A stretch of DNA of 64,000 nt, taken from NCBI GenBank assembly GCA_025786725.1, contig JAHLTZ010000029.1:62001-126000 (forward strand), read 5' to 3'. This document shows positions 60,891 to 64,000 of this stretch, piece by piece. How positions within the stretch are numbered: position 1 is the stretch's first letter; every line of letters begins with the position of its first letter. Source of the stretch: Syncephalis fuscata. Taxonomy: Eukaryota; Zoopagomycota; Zoopagomycetes; Zoopagales; Piptocephalidaceae. Below the pieces are notes generated by a model. It ran no database searches and was not told the DNA's origin. It saw nothing but the letters and a program-made list of their open reading frames with translations. The position numbers and the translations under genes are program-made.

Positions 60891-61671
60891 TGTATAAATT
60901 GAATAAAGTTAAAATGTTAAGAATTAGACATTTGTTTTGGCAAACTAAACCATATTTTAAGTGTGCGACAAAAACTGCGTTCAGTTTTGCTGATGCATGT
61001 GTATCAAACAGGGGAACTTGCGTGAACATAGGCCTTGTAGAATTGTGTTATTAATCATATGACAAATATATATTAAGCATACTAATTAAGTGCGTTTACT
61101 GACCGCGCAAATTAAAGTCATTTACATAATGATACAATTAGATTATCTACTGTTTATTTGCTTGTAAAATGGTAATACCATTGATTATTTAAAATTAATA
61201 AAAAATCTACACTTCATGTATTGTTTGGTACAAGGTAAGGAACCAGAAAAAAAAACTGCATCGGCCATTGGCCCACTTTCACGTACATATTGGCACGGTG
61301 AAACTTGATTCGACATTGGTGCTACTTGTTCAAGTCATTGGTGGCACACGCTAACTTCTTATCTATAATCTAAAATCAAACTTTTATATGTTTATTATTT
61401 TAAATTTGTAACTACACAGACTTATTCATTAAAATGGCGATGTTTACTACCATTAGGAATCGTCTGATGTATAAAATACGACTGTAAATGCGATATCATG
61501 CACACATATAAATTACTGATTATATTTGTATTTGCTAAATAGCATTACTTAAAAATGGTTACTAGTGTGCAATTAAAGTACTTTAGCTAAGCAATAATAA
61601 AACCAGCATTATAAACATACACCATATTGTCTAGAAATTCAATTTATTAATGCGTATATAATAAGACATTT
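60891..61671. other. Intergenic
   Basis: Upstream region of 7TM member 6 and downstream region of enzyme copy C. The frame continues upstream of the member 6 ATG but has no homology. No RNA gene or repeat seen. Confidence 0.5.
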
Positions 61672-63566
61672 TTAATTTTGGAATTTAGATGGCACATCGG
61701 ACACGGCAGCAAATGCCGTGTCAAACCATTTGCGTAATTGTGCTGGTTCTTCAAGACCCACGCTTACTCGAATAAGATATGCCGATACACCATATTCGGC
61801 TGCCCATTCAAGTTCGTTGTAATGAGCCAGTAGCGTGTATGGACATGCCAAAGTAAAATTTGTACCAAGAGATGGACCCTTAGCACAGGGTAATGCATCA
61901 AAGAATGCGCGAGCTGCCTCAGGGGTGTGCAAAAGTAAAGAAAACAAGCCTCCATAGCCACCGTCGGGTCTTTTGTGCATATCATAGATATTCTTAGTTA
62001 CATATTTAGGATAGTAGACGGCTGCAACTATAAGCATATTAGAATAGTATCCAATAAATGTTAGATAGGATTTACCTTTTGGATGCATATGTAAATAATC
62101 GCATAATGATTCCGCTGTGTTATTGATTTGAGTAACTCGTTTGGCAAATGTACGAGAATTACGTTCCAAGAAAATAGCATCTTCCCACCAAAACATATCC
62201 TCGTAGCCGGGCTGTCCACTGCCATCATCTACGTTTAATGCATGGTTGATTCGGGCTCCATAAGGCAAATTAGGATTTGCAACTAAACTATAATCAGTGT
62301 TAATTAACATGACACAAATTCATTGTCTATCCATTTACCATCCGCCCATTACATTACAGTCTCCACTGAAAAACTTGGTCAAACTAGCTACAATAATATC
62401 AACTAGAGGTAGAATTTCAATATCGGAAAAGCCGCCCAATGTCGCATCTACAACAATGGCAAAACTGTACTGATTTGCCAATGCACGTAACCGATGAAGA
62501 TTAGATGAACGTAAAAGCGGATTGCTAGGAAATTCGCAAAAGACAGCAAGAATCCGCTCCTGAGCAGGATCTGCCAATTGCTTTTCCAATGCGTCGATAT
62601 CTTCTTCCAAGGCATAACCAAAAAATAGACAGCCTGGTCCAAACTTTTCCAAAATTTTAAGTGTATCTGTGTAAGGAAAACTGATTATTATTCATTAGTA
62701 GGTACATTTTAATTAATCATTACTTACCCAAAACAAACACTTTTACGCTCTGGATGTATAGCACGTAATAGACGATGCGTATTATAAATGGCACTCATAC
62801 CACATGGATACAAGTAAACGTTATCCTCTTTTAACTTATTACACTCTACCGAGCTATTACTTCTATTGTTACTATCCATATGCTTTGTAAGCTCATTAGC
62901 AATTCTTTGTTGCATCAATGATTTGGCTTCGTTGGCTTGTTTTGCACAAAGATTACGACCATATCGTTCTTCAACATAAAAGTTTGCTTCCTCCCAAATC
63001 TCCGCTTCTCCGTCTTCCATAGCATTATTCGTTGTACTACTGTTGCCCAATGATGGCTGCTCCAAAGGAATACCCGCCTCTAGTAAGCATCGTTCGGCAA
63101 ATCGCGATGAAATACCATCGCCCGTGTGTTGCCAAAAAGCTTTAGCAAATGCCCAGTCCTCTTTTAAAAGCACCGTCACATGTACAACTTGCGATCCAAA
63201 CGTGCAATTTGCAACATGAATATCGTCGCTTTGTCCAACAACTCGAGTCGGATTTGTGAGCTTGCGCTGCTCTATAATAAACTGGCGACAACGTTTAGCT
63301 ATACTTTGCGTTGGTAATAATAGACATTGCTTGTCTGGACCAGTGCCCAATTGCTCCAGACAACAGCCAGCCAATTTACGTATAGCTATGTGAATAACAA
63401 AACGCGGATAAGCGCTACGTATAGCGTTATGGATATGTGGTGCTCCCTCTTCATAGTCGACGTTATCCTGCCAAGTTGGTAACGAGACCGACACCGCGTG
63501 TGGAGTATCAGGTGGAATGCTTTCTGTAGCCCGTAATTGACGGAATGTCGGTGCCTTCGTTGTCAT
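61672..63566 (-). CDS. Cystathionine gamma-synthase-like PLP enzyme, copy C
   Basis: Exons 62728-63566, 62339-62680, 62076-62287 and 61672-62027 give about 582 residues. The start at 63566 (MTTKAP) matches copies A and B. The frame is open to an ATG at 63689, adding 41 hydrophobic residues with no counterpart. Motifs: VSLPTWQDN, VYLYPCGMSAIY, GPGCLFFG, PSNPLLRSSN, VVDATLGGFSD and the PLP lysine in SLTKFFSGDCNVMGG, which is the classic fungal STR2 form. Intron sites and phases equal those of copies A and B. It has an acidic insertion around residues 195-215 and keeps the ancestral CN, where A and B have CD, so it may be the parental gene. Transsulfuration role inferred from the family. Confidence 0.91.
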
Positions 63567-64000
63567 ACTGACGTTCAAATAAGCTATAAACTGTACGATA
63601 ACGTATAGTAGTAGGTAGTGTAGTTTACGAATAGGAAGTAGAAACAGTGTTGGCAGGCCGACAACGGAATACTTGTAGCTTTTCTTCATCTATCTCGTTG
63701 TCTCCGATCATCTCGCATCTTCCCTCCTCTTCTTGACATCTCACCGGTTTAGTTGTTTGCCACGCCTCTCATTGGTGTGTTCCATCATTACTCGAACTTA
63801 TCCTAAAAATGGCGTGATTGGCGGTCACAAGCTTGTACATCTATTTTATTTGTATATTAACATTGATTAATAGAACTGGGCATCAATTAATTTCAGCTAT
63901 AACATTACTAATGACACATTAGTAAACTATCCAATGCAATAGCCATTTGTATATTATACTAAATCTTATAACTAAACTAATAGTAAGAACATATTTAATA
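63567..64000. promoter_or_regulatory. Upstream region of enzyme copy C
   Basis: A pyrimidine-rich block lies at about 63690-63745 (plus strand), just beyond the alternative ATG at 63689. The rest is AT-rich to the window end, with no further gene visible. Confidence 0.4.

Noticed and set aside
63567-63689. N-terminal extension of cystathionine gamma-synthase copy C
   Set aside because: Open by chance upstream of the MTTKAP start shared by all three paralogues; no similar extension in A or B.
1-64000. Transposase, reverse transcriptase, CRISPR array or prophage
   Set aside because: No catalytic motifs, terminal repeats with coding interior, or direct-repeat/spacer pattern seen; the inverted repeat holds only 7TM copies.

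Overview
The window is nuclear DNA from a eukaryote, almost certainly a fungus. It is AT-rich, the genes are compact, and they carry many short introns (mostly 35-60 nt, GTAAGT-type donors, CTAAC/CTAAT-like branch sites, TAG/CAG acceptors). Several genes have fungal character: a fungalysin (M36) metallopeptidase, an STR2-type cystathionine gamma-synthase, Swp1, Yos9, Atg9, Prp24 with its LSm-binding tail, Dhh1 and Cox19. No virus, plasmid or organelle features are visible. The exact lineage cannot be fixed from sequence alone; a small-genome early-diverging fungus is an inference. I recognised no tRNA, rRNA, snRNA, transposase or reverse transcriptase.

Layout. 1-0.9 kb: 3' part of a dead seven-transmembrane (7TM) gene copy. 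1.3-3.8 kb: DNA polymerase eta (-). 3.8-6.6 kb: gene-free, with a dispersed repeat. 6.6-10.5 kb: two cystathionine gamma-synthase-like genes tail to tail. 10.9-12.3 kb: an unrecognised gene (-), divergent from PRP24/SART3 (12.4-17.4, +). 18.7-20.5 kb: DHH1 (+). 21.3-22.75 kb: PEX2 (-). 22.8-26.2 kb: gene-poor, with repeats, hairpins and a decayed ORF. 26.2-27.6 kb: FHA-kinase, truncated. 27.6-29.8 kb: gene-poor. 29.8-31.8 kb: fungalysin. 32.3-32.9 kb: secreted proline/lysine repeat protein. 34.1-49.1 kb: a dense housekeeping block (SWP1, ATG9, LTO1, COX19, FMN-dependent hydroxyacid oxidase, leukotriene-A4-hydrolase-type aminopeptidase, molybdopterin synthase large subunit, YOS9). 49.8-60.9 kb: six 7TM loci, among them a ~1.37 kb inverted repeat around an intact gene. 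61.7-63.6 kb: a third cystathionine gamma-synthase.

The middle of the window is ordinary cell biology: mRNA decay and splicing, ER quality control and glycosylation, peroxisome, autophagy, Fe-S and Cox assembly. The two ends are accessory in character. They share the same two amplified families (7TM and cystathionine gamma-synthase), with inverted repeats, near-identical tracts and decayed copies, which is the pattern expected of recent duplication and gene conversion.

Data-quality caution: at least fifteen conserved reading frames are broken by loss of exactly one base, often in a short homopolymer, and always in the same direction. Consensus deletion errors are the likeliest cause, so most frameshifts here should not be read as pseudogenes. 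The stop codon shared by three 7TM copies is a substitution and is not explained this way.
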